Origin: Candidatus Equinaster intestinalis
GTDB lineage: Bacteria; Bacillota_A; Clostridia; Oscillospirales; Acutalibacteraceae
DNA: 17,887 nucleotides
Direction of reading: 5' to 3'
Assembly: GCA_018065375.1 (NCBI GenBank)
Contig: JAGHTJ010000076.1
Coordinates: 1-17,887, forward strand
The position numbers were made by a program, and so were the translations under genes. Numbering within the stretch: the stretch's first letter is position 1; every line of letters begins with the position of its first letter. Positions 1-5,480 of the stretch are shown piece after piece. The notes below the pieces were generated by a model that saw only the letters and a program-made list of their open reading frames with translations, ran no database searches and was not told the origin of the DNA.

Positions 1-345
1 ACCAAGCCAATAGTCGATTGATTGCACAGCTGCCTTATGGCTCATTCCTTTCAGCTCTGCAAAATAGGTAAGCTGATCAATGATAATCTTCTTCGGATAC
101 AGACCTCTTTCCTCGGGAAGATAGCCGATACCAATTTTGTTGTAATTGATGGGCTGACCGTCAATCAGCACTTCACCGCTGTTTGCAGGAAACACATCCA
201 TCAGAATACGTATAGATGTGGTCTTGCCGGCACCGTTTCTGCCAAGCAGTCCGAAGGCTTTGCCACCCTCAGCTTTGAATGAAACTCCGGTGAGGACTTT
301 TTTCTCACCAAAGGATTTTTCTATGTTTTTGAGTTCCAATACCAT
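1..345 (-). CDS. ABC transporter ATP-binding protein, N-terminal part (3' end outside window)
   Basis: The minus strand reads an open frame from ATG at 345 to the window edge (115 codons). It begins MVLELKNIEKSFGEKKVLTG and carries a perfect Walker A motif, GRNGAGKT, near residues 36-43. The stretch GYLPEERGLYPK near the Q-loop region is typical of NatA/YhaQ-type ATPases of ABC-2 exporters. The Walker B, signature and H-loop motifs would lie outside the window, so substrate and partner permease cannot be seen. The start is fixed by AGGAGG at 353-358, seven bases upstream. Expression is probably controlled by the structured leader at 346-504, whose terminator ends only a few bases before the ribosome binding site. 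An ATPase is certain from the sequence; the exporter type is inferred. Confidence 0.93.
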   Translation of the reverse strand, partial: MVLELKNIEKSFGEKKVLTGVSFKAEGGKAFGLLGRNGAGKTTSIRILMDVFPANSGEVLIDGQPINYNKIGIGYLPEERGLYPKKIIIDQLTYFAELKGMSHKAAVQSIDYWLG

Positions 346-504
346 TTTTTAACCTCCTAATAAAAAAGTGCGCAGCCAAAGCTACGCACCGAAAAACGTA
401 GCCTGATCTGTTGCGACACAGTTCACTCCAAACAGGAAATGATATCAAGGCATACATTTTTACCAATAGTATGCCTGTTCAGAGTAATATTAAACTGTGT
501 CGCA
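346..504 (-). promoter_or_regulatory. Structured 5' leader with terminator/antiterminator (putative attenuator or riboswitch)
   Basis: Read on the minus strand, the predicted transcript begins at about 504-505 and at once forms a perfect 12-bp closing stem (P1: 493-504 with 412-423, TGCGACACAGTT/AACTGTGTCGCA). Inside is a rod-like fold: 482-485 with 425-428, 474-479 with 431-436, and a hairpin 469-475 with 449-455. The last two share two bases. After P1, the segment AGGCTACG (397-404) can pair with CGTAGCTT (379-386), which is the 5' arm of the downstream terminator (368-389). The two pairings are mutually exclusive, as in transcription attenuators. I compared it by memory with T-box, purine, preQ1, ZTP, fluoride, guanidine and Mn riboswitch cores and saw no match. 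The ligand or signal is unknown; it could also be controlled by translation of an upstream peptide. Confidence 0.72.
362..389 (-). terminator. Intrinsic terminator inside the ABC-transporter leader
   Basis: On the minus strand GTGCGTAGC (381-389) and GCTGCGCAC (368-376) form a 9-bp stem around the loop TTTG, followed by six T (362-367). One pair is a G-U wobble only in minus-strand RNA and becomes an A/C mismatch on the plus strand, so it is oriented toward the ABC gene. It ends four bases before the AGGAGG site. Confidence 0.85.
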
Positions 505-510
505 TTTGTT

Positions 511-539
511 ATTATATCACAAAACAAAAAATAACGCAA
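511..539 (-). promoter_or_regulatory. Sigma-A-type promoter for the ABC transporter leader
   Basis: Minus strand: -35 TTGCGT (534-539), 17-bp spacer, -10 TATAAT (511-516). The predicted start point falls at about 504-505, exactly where the leader's 12-bp closing stem begins. That agreement supports both the promoter and the RNA element. Confidence 0.75.
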
Positions 540-561
540 TACCAAACAAATGATATTGCTT

Positions 562-587
562 TATGTGTTTGTAGTTGAAATAATAGA
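562..587. repeat. 26-bp direct repeat flanking the IS (left copy, target-site duplication)
   Basis: The 26 bases at 562-587 (beginning TATGTGTTTG, ending AATAATAGA) recur without a mismatch at 1668-1693. The two copies abut the outer ends of the IS inverted repeats exactly, as expected for a target-site duplication. Confidence 0.92.
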
Positions 588-612
588 TGTAGGTTTGTCA
601 ATGATGTATTAC
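588..612. repeat. Left terminal inverted repeat of the IS
   Basis: Starts TGTAGGTTT and ends GATGTATTAC; it matches the reverse complement of 1643-1667 at 20 of 25 positions, with most mismatches in positions 10-14. The outer edge abuts the left copy of the 26-bp direct repeat. Confidence 0.9.
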
Positions 613-616
613 AAAA

Positions 617-1555
617 TTATAAAACCTCGCCGTTGGTAATAAAAGCTTTAAGATAATCGGCAGGAGATTTCCAATTAAGAGGGCGCATAGGGAAGTTATT
701 ATACTTTCTATTGTGAACAGCAAGGTGCTTTTTGAAGTCATCAAATGAGTAAAAAGTATGGGTTGCATAAAAGTATTCGTTATCTTTTCGGTGCGAACGT
801 TCAACTTTGCCGTTGTGTCTTGTTGTATAAGGGCGAATTAAATGATGCTCAATGCCACACTGTTTGAGGCTAGCCTCAAACAGTGTGGGCGTCCGCCGTT
901 CTGACGGCAATAATCTCTTTGTAAACTCCGCACCGTTGTCTGTTTGAACGCATTTTATCGGGAACGGAAATGCTTTTATAAGATGTTCAAGGAATACGGC
1001 AGAGCTGTATGAACTGTGTTCTTCAAATGCCTCTAAATAGCGGAATCTTGAATATTCGTCTATGGCTGTATATTGGTAAAATTTTTGTCCTTTCGCATCA
1101 CCGACAATACAAGCTGACGGAACAAATTTAACATCTATTTGTACCTTTTGCCCCGGATACTGCATTTGTTCATACGGTTTTGCTATATACTTTGTATTTG
1201 GAGGTTTTACCGCCATTTGTCCTTGTCGGCGTAACAGACGGTACAATCCCGTTACCGAGCGTGTATATCCTCTTTGGCGAAGTTTTACCCAAAATACCAC
1301 TAATCCGGCGTTCATATTACGCTTTCGCATATCTGCAATTAGCTTTAATTCATCGGCGGTATGCTCGTTAGGGTGATGGTGCGGACGGTGCGACCTATCT
1401 GCTAACGATTGCAAAGTTCCGTCATATCTTTTAAGCCAACGATAGATATATTGTCGGTTTGTTTTGTATCTGATTGCTGCTTTTGTTACTCCATATTTTT
1501 GTGAATACAAAATTAATGCTTGACGATACCTCATATCTTGTGTTACAGTGTTCAT
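617..1555 (-). CDS. IS481-like DDE transposase
   Basis: A 312-residue transposase that catalyses DNA strand transfer for the surrounding IS. Residues 10-60 look like a helix-turn-helix DNA-binding region (VTKAAIRYKTNRQYIYRWLKR); a second helical region follows at 65-112. The RNase H-fold catalytic core runs from about 130 to 300, with candidate catalytic residues D141 (VQIDVKF), D206 (VQTDNGAEF) and E252 (HNGKVERSHR). The ATG at 1555 is chosen because GGAGAA lies about ten bases upstream; a longer frame from 1654 would begin inside the terminal repeat with no ribosome binding site. The ribosome binding site is part of a fold-back sequence (1555-1623). A perfect 34-bp palindrome lies within the coding sequence at 855-888 (about residues 223-234). 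The frame is intact, so the enzyme may be functional. Confidence 0.93.
   Translation of the reverse strand: MNTVTQDMRYRQALILYSQKYGVTKAAIRYKTNRQYIYRWLKRYDGTLQSLADRSHRPHHHPNEHTADELKLIADMRKRNMNAGLVVFWVKLRQRGYTRSVTGLYRLLRRQGQMAVKPPNTKYIAKPYEQMQYPGQKVQIDVKFVPSACIVGDAKGQKFYQYTAIDEYSRFRYLEAFEEHSSYSSAVFLEHLIKAFPFPIKCVQTDNGAEFTKRLLPSERRTPTLFEASLKQCGIEHHLIRPYTTRHNGKVERSHRKDNEYFYATHTFYSFDDFKKHLAVHNRKYNNFPMRPLNWKSPADYLKAFITNGEVL
855..888. repeat. Perfect 34-bp palindrome inside the transposase gene
   Basis: Arms of 17 bases (CCACACTGTTTGAGGCT and its exact reverse complement AGCCTCAAACAGTGTGG) meet with no spacer. It encodes the transposase segment PTLFEASLKQCG between the second catalytic Asp and the catalytic Glu. 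There is no T run after it, so it is not a standard terminator. Confidence 0.9.
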
Positions 1556-1623
1556 GACGAATAGTTCTCCTTGTTGCTTTTTGTGTAGCAACTTAACTGT
1601 AACACATGGAGTCCTATTCGTCA
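1555..1623. repeat. Inverted repeat folding over the transposase ribosome binding site
   Basis: TGACGAATAG (1555-1564) plus CTCC (1567-1570) is the reverse complement of GGAG (1608-1611) plus CTATTCGTCA (1614-1623), with a 2-base mismatch between. An inner stem pairs 1573-1578 with 1587-1592. In minus-strand RNA the 3' arm contains the GGAG Shine-Dalgarno and the first base of the start codon. A further perfect 10-bp inverted repeat (1540-1549 with 1596-1605) overlaps the region. Confidence 0.75.
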
Positions 1624-1624
1624 C
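1596..1624 (-). promoter_or_regulatory. Possible internal transposase promoter (weak)
   Basis: Minus strand: GTGACG (1619-1624), 17-bp spacer, TACAGT (1596-1601). Both hexamers match the sigma-A consensus at only four of six positions. Transcription would start near 1589, just past the 5' arm of the fold-back at 1608-1623. Confidence 0.35.
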
Positions 1625-1642
1625 TCTTTTTTTATTCGGACT

Positions 1643-1667
1643 GTAACACATCAATTGTAAACCTACA
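1643..1667. repeat. Right terminal inverted repeat of the IS
   Basis: The reverse complement starts TGTAGGTTT and ends GATGTGTTAC, matching the left end at 20 of 25 positions. CTGTAACACA at 1641-1650 overlaps this end and recurs directly at 1597-1606, a possible subterminal transposase-binding repeat. Confidence 0.9.
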
Positions 1668-1693
1668 TATGTGTTTGTAGTTGAAATAATAGA
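1668..1693. repeat. 26-bp direct repeat flanking the IS (right copy, target-site duplication)
   Basis: Identical to 562-587 and directly adjacent to the right end of the IS. It lies just upstream of the likely promoter of the TIR-STAND gene. Confidence 0.92.
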
Positions 1694-1697
1694 AATA

Positions 1698-1726
1698 TTG
1701 CATTTTCATTGAAACTGATATATAAT
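1698..1726 (+). promoter_or_regulatory. Probable promoter of the TIR-STAND gene
   Basis: TTGCAT (1698-1703), 17-bp spacer, perfect TATAAT (1721-1726). The -35 is weak (three of six). It leaves a leader of about 60 nt with a small AT-rich hairpin at 1754-1767. The promoter begins four bases after the right flanking repeat of the IS, so the insertion did not separate it from its gene. Confidence 0.5.
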
Positions 1727-1794
1727 GAAAATATACTATATTTTGGATATTTGTCTATTAAAATAGATGTTAAAAAGTGCAAAGGAGAAAAAAT

Positions 1795-4248
1795 ATGCGT
1801 ATTTTTATTTCTCATAGTAGTAACGATAAAGAGAGCTATTGCAATGCCATTGTAGATTTTTTAATTCATCAGGTGGGTGAATCATCGATTGTTTACGATG
1901 CTTTAACTTTTGAAGCTGGAGAAAAATCCATCGATGAAATTAATAGAACTTTAGATATTACTGATTTGTTTGTAATTTTGCTTTCCCCCAGTGCCGTTGA
2001 AAGTGATTGGGTTAAACGTGAATTAAAAGAGGCTCACAATAAACTTTCGGATCGTTCATTAAACAGAATTTATCCTTTAATTATAGATTCTAAACTTGAA
2101 TATTCAGACGATAGAATTCCCGAATGGTTAAAAGAGTATAATTTAAAATATATTGCTCGTCCTAGAAAAGCAGCTAAACTTATAATTGAACGCGCAAAAG
2201 ATGTTAATTGGTCACGACACCCAGATTTTCAAAATAGAAAAACTATATTTGTGGGCAGAAATGAACTCATAAATGAATTTGAAACAAGAATTGATAATTT
2301 TGAAGAGCCACCACTTAACTCATTCATAGTTAGTGGTCTACCCAATATTGGAAGAAAAAGTTTAGCTCGTCAATGCTTTATTAAAGGTACAATCATCCCG
2401 CAATACTATGAATTTCCTACCATCTCCTTGAGTTATCAAGAAAGTATTGAGGACTTCATTATTAAACTAAACGATCTAGGTTTCACTGATGATAAGGCAA
2501 TACTTAACTTGGCTTCAAAATCGATGGATGAAAAAATTGAATGTGCCACATTTTTATCCAAAGAGATTAGTAAGATTTCTGAAATTGTTTTAATTAAAGA
2601 TGATGGTTGCATTGTAGATTATCGAGGAAATTTATCAGAGTGGTTTAAACGAATTATTTCATCTGAATCACTTGTTGGTAAAATGATATTTCTTATCATC
2701 ACGCGATATAAAATGAATTTTGAGTCTATTAGGTTTGTTCCTTCGGCTTCTTATATTAATGTTCCAGAGTTGAGTCGACAAGAACGCAACGGCTTATTAA
2801 TGCGTCTAGCCTCAACAAGCGGATTATCTCTCGGCAGAGCTGAACTAGAAGCAGTAAGTAAACACCTAACTGGATATCCTGCACAGGTACACTATGCAAT
2901 TGAAATTATCAAAAATCACGGTTATCCTTATTTGTCAAGAAATTTCAAATTACTTTCTGATTATAATGAGCAAGAAGTTTCTTCGTTGTTAGAAAAACAT
3001 AAAGATGATGAAAAGGTACTCCATCTACTTGCACTTGTTGCAAGATATGATGCCATCAGTGTTACGATGTTATATGAAATATTAAACACGACGGAAGGAT
3101 ATGTTGATTGTTATGAAAATTTATATCAACACTCATTATTTGAATTAGAAGGTGTAAATAAAGAATATGTCCGTCTAAATGAAGTAGTTTGCAATTATAT
3201 TGCACGATCTGGCATAAAAGTTTTACCAGAACATCAAAAATGCGCACAACAAATTTTTGAAGAAATGTTCTGCGACGAAAGTGGTACATGGTATAATTCA
3301 AATGACTTCTTGTTAGCGATTCGGGAAAGCATAACGCAGGGTAAGAGAATAGAACCCAAATATGTTATTCCATCTGTATATTTAAAAAGTATGTCTGATT
3401 TATATTCGAATATGCAGTATGACAATGTTGTAAAATTAGCAAAACTAGCGTTAGAAAATAGCGAAAATACAGATGATAAGATTTTATATGAAATTCGATA
3501 TCAATTATGCTCTGCATTAGCTAAGCTGAGAAGTCCTGATTTTCTGTCAGAAGTTCAAAGACTAGAGGATGATGATAAGACATTTTTAACCGCATTTTAT
3601 TATCGTCAAATTGGCAAACACAATCAAGCTCTTTCGCGTTTAAATCAGTTGCTTGCCAAAAGGCCTGAAATGTCTAAAGCAAAACGCGAAAAAGTTCTTG
3701 TTTTGAAAAATTTACAAGAATTTGAAGAAGCTATGGGGTTAGCAAAAGAAAATTACTATTTGTATTCTGATAATCCATATCACATTCAAGCTTACTTTGA
3801 TTGTTTAATTAATACTTATTATGATAAGCCAGAAGATGAATTACTGTATGATTTGCTCGGAAAATTAGGCAGAATTCGTAGCGAAAAAGCACAAAGTATG
3901 TATAGCAGATGTAATGCACTATACCTTGCATATGTTGAAAATAACTACGAAGCAGCAATTAAAGAAATTAACCGGGCAATCGATGAGTTTCCTCGAGATA
4001 AAAAATACGCACTTACTGTAAAATTTGATATAGCAAGGCTTTTTCATAAAACAGAAGAAATGGAAAGTGTAATTAAATCTTTGGAATTAGACGGAACAAT
4101 CAATAATACAATTGTAATCTGCAAAAGTAGACTTCTTGCGGATCAAGGGGAAATTGATAAAGCAATTGATTATTTCTTAAAAAACATCTCATTTTTTACA
4201 GATGATTCAAAGAAGGCATTTTGCGACAAATTAAAAACACACATTTAA
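1795..4248 (+). CDS. TIR-STAND-TPR protein, probable NLR-like anti-phage effector
   Basis: An 817-residue protein. Residues 1-138 form a TIR domain (MRIFISHSSNDKE at the start); E76 in SDWVKREL aligns with the catalytic Glu of NAD-cleaving TIRs (SARM1 motif DWVHKEI). Residues 145-375 look like a STAND-type NTPase: P-loop GLPNIGRKS (181-189, one residue longer than the classic motif), Walker-B-like IVLIKDD (264-270), sensor-like IITR (301-304) and GYP (360-362). A winged-helix-like region follows (about 400-480). From about 530 the protein is alpha-helical with degenerate TPR-like repeats, probably the sensor. By analogy, the C-terminus senses an infection cue, the STAND core oligomerises and the TIR degrades NAD+. 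The start follows AAAGGAG at 1781-1787. The gene is visibly more AT-rich than the core genes and stands alone beside an IS, suggesting horizontal transfer. Domain calls are firm; the defence role is inferred. Confidence 0.88.
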   Translation: MRIFISHSSNDKESYCNAIVDFLIHQVGESSIVYDALTFEAGEKSIDEINRTLDITDLFVILLSPSAVESDWVKRELKEAHNKLSDRSLNRIYPLIIDSKLEYSDDRIPEWLKEYNLKYIARPRKAAKLIIERAKDVNWSRHPDFQNRKTIFVGRNELINEFETRIDNFEEPPLNSFIVSGLPNIGRKSLARQCFIKGTIIPQYYEFPTISLSYQESIEDFIIKLNDLGFTDDKAILNLASKSMDEKIECATFLSKEISKISEIVLIKDDGCIVDYRGNLSEWFKRIISSESLVGKMIFLIITRYKMNFESIRFVPSASYINVPELSRQERNGLLMRLASTSGLSLGRAELEAVSKHLTGYPAQVHYAIEIIKNHGYPYLSRNFKLLSDYNEQEVSSLLEKHKDDEKVLHLLALVARYDAISVTMLYEILNTTEGYVDCYENLYQHSLFELEGVNKEYVRLNEVVCNYIARSGIKVLPEHQKCAQQIFEEMFCDESGTWYNSNDFLLAIRESITQGKRIEPKYVIPSVYLKSMSDLYSNMQYDNVVKLAKLALENSENTDDKILYEIRYQLCSALAKLRSPDFLSEVQRLEDDDKTFLTAFYYRQIGKHNQALSRLNQLLAKRPEMSKAKREKVLVLKNLQEFEEAMGLAKENYYLYSDNPYHIQAYFDCLINTYYDKPEDELLYDLLGKLGRIRSEKAQSMYSRCNALYLAYVENNYEAAIKEINRAIDEFPRDKKYALTVKFDIARLFHKTEEMESVIKSLELDGTINNTIVICKSRLLADQGEIDKAIDYFLKNISFFTDDSKKAFCDKLKTHI

Positions 4249-4254
4249 TGATTC

Positions 4255-4287
4255 AACCCTGTCTTTGCAATTTGCAGAGGCAGGGTT
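4255..4287 (+). terminator. Long hairpin between convergent genes, probable terminator
   Basis: AACCCTGTCTTTGCA (4255-4269) and TGCAGAGGCAGGGTT (4273-4287) form a 15-bp stem with loop ATT. Two G-U wobbles exist only in plus-strand RNA, favouring the TIR-STAND transcript. No strong T run follows on either strand, so termination may be inefficient. It lies between the TIR-STAND stop and the cotJC stop. Confidence 0.6.
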
Positions 4288-4288
4288 G

Positions 4289-4909
4289 TCAGTTTATTGC
4301 AGAATGGATTGTTGTTAGATTTTCCTTGATTTCAAGCGGGTTGTCAGCTACTCCGCCGTCATCATTCCATATTGATTGTTCTGCTTCGCCGAAGCGCTGA
4401 TAATGCACTATTTCACGCTCGCGCAGGAATTTGAGCGGATCGAGAATATCGGGGTCGTCAATAAGCCGTATAAGGTTATCGTAGGTAACCCTTGCTTTTT
4501 GTTCTGCCCCCATATCCTCGTGTAAATCGGCAATTATATCGCCTTTTGCCTGGATATATTCGGCTCTCCAGGGGGTTGAGGAGGCGGCTATCGGATAAAC
4601 TGCGGCGGTGTGGTCCACAAAATATTTATCAAAGCCCGAAGCCTCTATTTCCTTTTCGGAAAGATTCTTCGTGAGCTGGTAAACCATCGCGCAAATCATT
4701 TCCATATGCGCCAGCTCCTCGGTACCTATATCGGTGAGCAGACCCTTTACGTCATCATAGGGCATAGAATAGCGTTGTGTCAGATAACGCATAGATGCGC
4801 CGAGCTCGCCGTCAGGTCCGCCGTACTGGCTTATGATTATCTGTGCGTATTTCGGGTTGGGGTTTTTAATATTAACCGGATATTGAAGCTTTTTGTTATA
4901 TTGCCACAT
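4289..4909 (-). CDS. cotJC: CotJC spore-coat protein, manganese-catalase family
   Basis: A 206-residue protein of the CotJC/Mn-catalase family, a ferritin-like di-manganese four-helix fold found in the inner spore coat and expected to break down hydrogen peroxide. Candidate metal ligands are visible: E35 (GELGASMRYL), E65 and H68 (GTEELAHMEM), E136 (GAEQKAR), and E166 with H169 (REREIVHYQRF). The start codon overlaps the cotJB stop by one base (TGATG), typical of translational coupling. It is the last gene of the cotJABC operon and converges on the TIR-STAND gene across the hairpin at 4255-4287. The family assignment is secure; the coat location is inherited from Bacillus subtilis work. Confidence 0.95.
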   Translation of the reverse strand: MWQYNKKLQYPVNIKNPNPKYAQIIISQYGGPDGELGASMRYLTQRYSMPYDDVKGLLTDIGTEELAHMEMICAMVYQLTKNLSEKEIEASGFDKYFVDHTAAVYPIAASSTPWRAEYIQAKGDIIADLHEDMGAEQKARVTYDNLIRLIDDPDILDPLKFLREREIVHYQRFGEAEQSIWNDDGGVADNPLEIKENLTTIHSAIN

Positions 4910-5169
4910 CAGTCATTCGCCTCGTTCTGCCAGGGCCACGGACCGGAAATCCATGTCCATTTTGTTTCGGCGGGAACATCGTTGAAGCTTTCGATATATC
5001 TGCCGTGTTTTCTTTCAAATTCATTAACCAATGCTTCTCTTTCTCTGCGCAGTCTTGCGAGCTTTTCGAGACCTCTTGCACAGGTGGGGTGGGTATCGAG
5101 ATAGAGCACCATTTCGTATATTGCGAAATCGTAGGCATAAATGCGCTTTTGTAAATCAAAGTTTTTCAA
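4909..5169 (-). CDS. cotJB: CotJB spore-coat protein
   Basis: An 86-residue protein matching the CotJB family: the N-terminal helical region IYAYDFAIYEMVLYLDTHP, a charged helix (ARLRREREALVNEFERK) and a Trp/Pro-rich end (WTWISGPWPWQNE) are characteristic. CotJB is a small coat component encoded with CotJC; its biochemical role is unknown. The frame starts with TTG at 5169, overlapping the cotJA stop (TTGA); GGGAGG lies about nine bases upstream, supporting this non-ATG start. It is translationally coupled on both sides, in a compact three-gene operon. Confidence 0.93.
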   Translation of the reverse strand: MKNFDLQKRIYAYDFAIYEMVLYLDTHPTCARGLEKLARLRREREALVNEFERKHGRYIESFNDVPAETKWTWISGPWPWQNEAND

Positions 5170-5354
5170 CCTACATTGCCTCCCGCCATTAAGGGTTTAT
5201 CAAGGTCGTAAAACAAGGTGCCCTTTATAAAGGCGGTGTTTACGTCCATGGTGTCGGGAGCGGGCTGGCGGTTTATGAATGCCATTGTCAGCGGTTTTCC
5301 GTTTGCTTCCGCCGGCTTTTCGCCGACCGTTATCAAGTCGTTTAAATCAAACAT
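5166..5354 (-). CDS. cotJA: CotJA spore-coat-associated protein
   Basis: A 62-residue protein of the CotJA family: LTMAFINRQP, followed by AFIKGTLFYDLDKPL, is the core that family members share. It has no predicted catalytic function and is thought to help place CotJC in the coat. ATG at 5354 is preceded by AAAGGAA at about eight bases. It is first in the cotJABC operon and divergent from trkA. The upstream region holds a TATAAT at 5378-5383 but I see no clear mother-cell sigma factor (E or K) promoter, although sporulation control would be expected. Confidence 0.92.
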   Translation of the reverse strand: MFDLNDLITVGEKPAEANGKPLTMAFINRQPAPDTMDVNTAFIKGTLFYDLDKPLMAGGNVG

Positions 5355-5377
5355 AATTATTTCCTTTCACAGCCGTC

Positions 5378-5406
5378 ATTATATTCTATTCCGAAAACTA
5401 AAAAAA
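5378..5406 (-). promoter_or_regulatory. Possible cotJABC promoter (weak)
   Basis: Minus strand: TATAAT (5378-5383) with only TTTTTT (5401-5406) at the -35 position, 17 bp away. The start point would leave a very short leader holding the AAAGGAA site. A sigma-E-like promoter was looked for and not convincingly found. Confidence 0.3.
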
Positions 5407-5409
5407 GTG

Positions 5410-5438
5410 TGGAAAAATTTGAAATAAAGTGGTATAAT
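5410..5438 (+). promoter_or_regulatory. Sigma-A-type promoter for trkA-trkH
   Basis: TGGAAA (5410-5415), 17-bp spacer, TATAAT (5433-5438). The predicted start point is about 5445, giving a leader of roughly 36 nt with GGGGAGAGG as ribosome binding site. Confidence 0.65.
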
Positions 5439-5480
5439 GAAATAAATATAATTACTTTTCCAAGGGGAGAGGTTCGGAAT

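Larger units (their letters stand above)
588..1667 (-). mobile_element. Complete insertion sequence, IS481-like transposase, 1080 bp
   Basis: The element is bounded by imperfect 25-bp terminal inverted repeats at 588-612 and 1643-1667. They match at 20 of 25 positions, and both start TGTAGGTTT and end TTAC. It carries one intact transposase gene on the minus strand that ends 29 bp from the left tip. The flanks carry a 26-bp perfect direct repeat. The transposase resembles IS481-group DDE enzymes, but that family usually makes short duplications; the long one recalls IS1202-type elements (27 bp reported for IS1202). Intact gene, intact ends and identical flanking repeats suggest a recent, possibly still active insertion. 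Confidence 0.9.

Noticed and set aside
412..504. The 12-bp terminal inverted repeats of the ABC leader as a small MITE
   Set aside because: There is no flanking target duplication, and the repeat starts exactly at the predicted transcription start and leads into a terminator. A structured RNA explains it better.
1556..1654. N-terminal extension of the transposase starting at 1654
   Set aside because: It would begin within the terminal inverted repeat without a ribosome binding site; ATG at 1555 has GGAGAA at good spacing and gives the normal family N-terminus.
562..1693. The two 26-bp repeats as a CRISPR remnant or dif-like site pair
   Set aside because: Only two copies exist and both abut the IS ends; there is no spacer periodicity and no convincing Xer-arm symmetry.
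1777..1794. GTG at 1777 as start of the TIR-STAND gene
   Set aside because: The AAAGGAG ribosome binding site would then lie inside the coding region; ATG at 1795 has correct spacing and starts the TIR domain directly.
4255..4287. The hairpin after the TIR-STAND gene as a retron or small-RNA element
   Set aside because: It is a single 15-bp stem between convergent stops with no reverse transcriptase or other partner nearby; a terminator is the simpler explanation.
4896..5159. Open frame overlapping cotJB in another frame
   Set aside because: It covers the same stretch as cotJB, whose protein is a clear family match; the other frame has no recognisable features.
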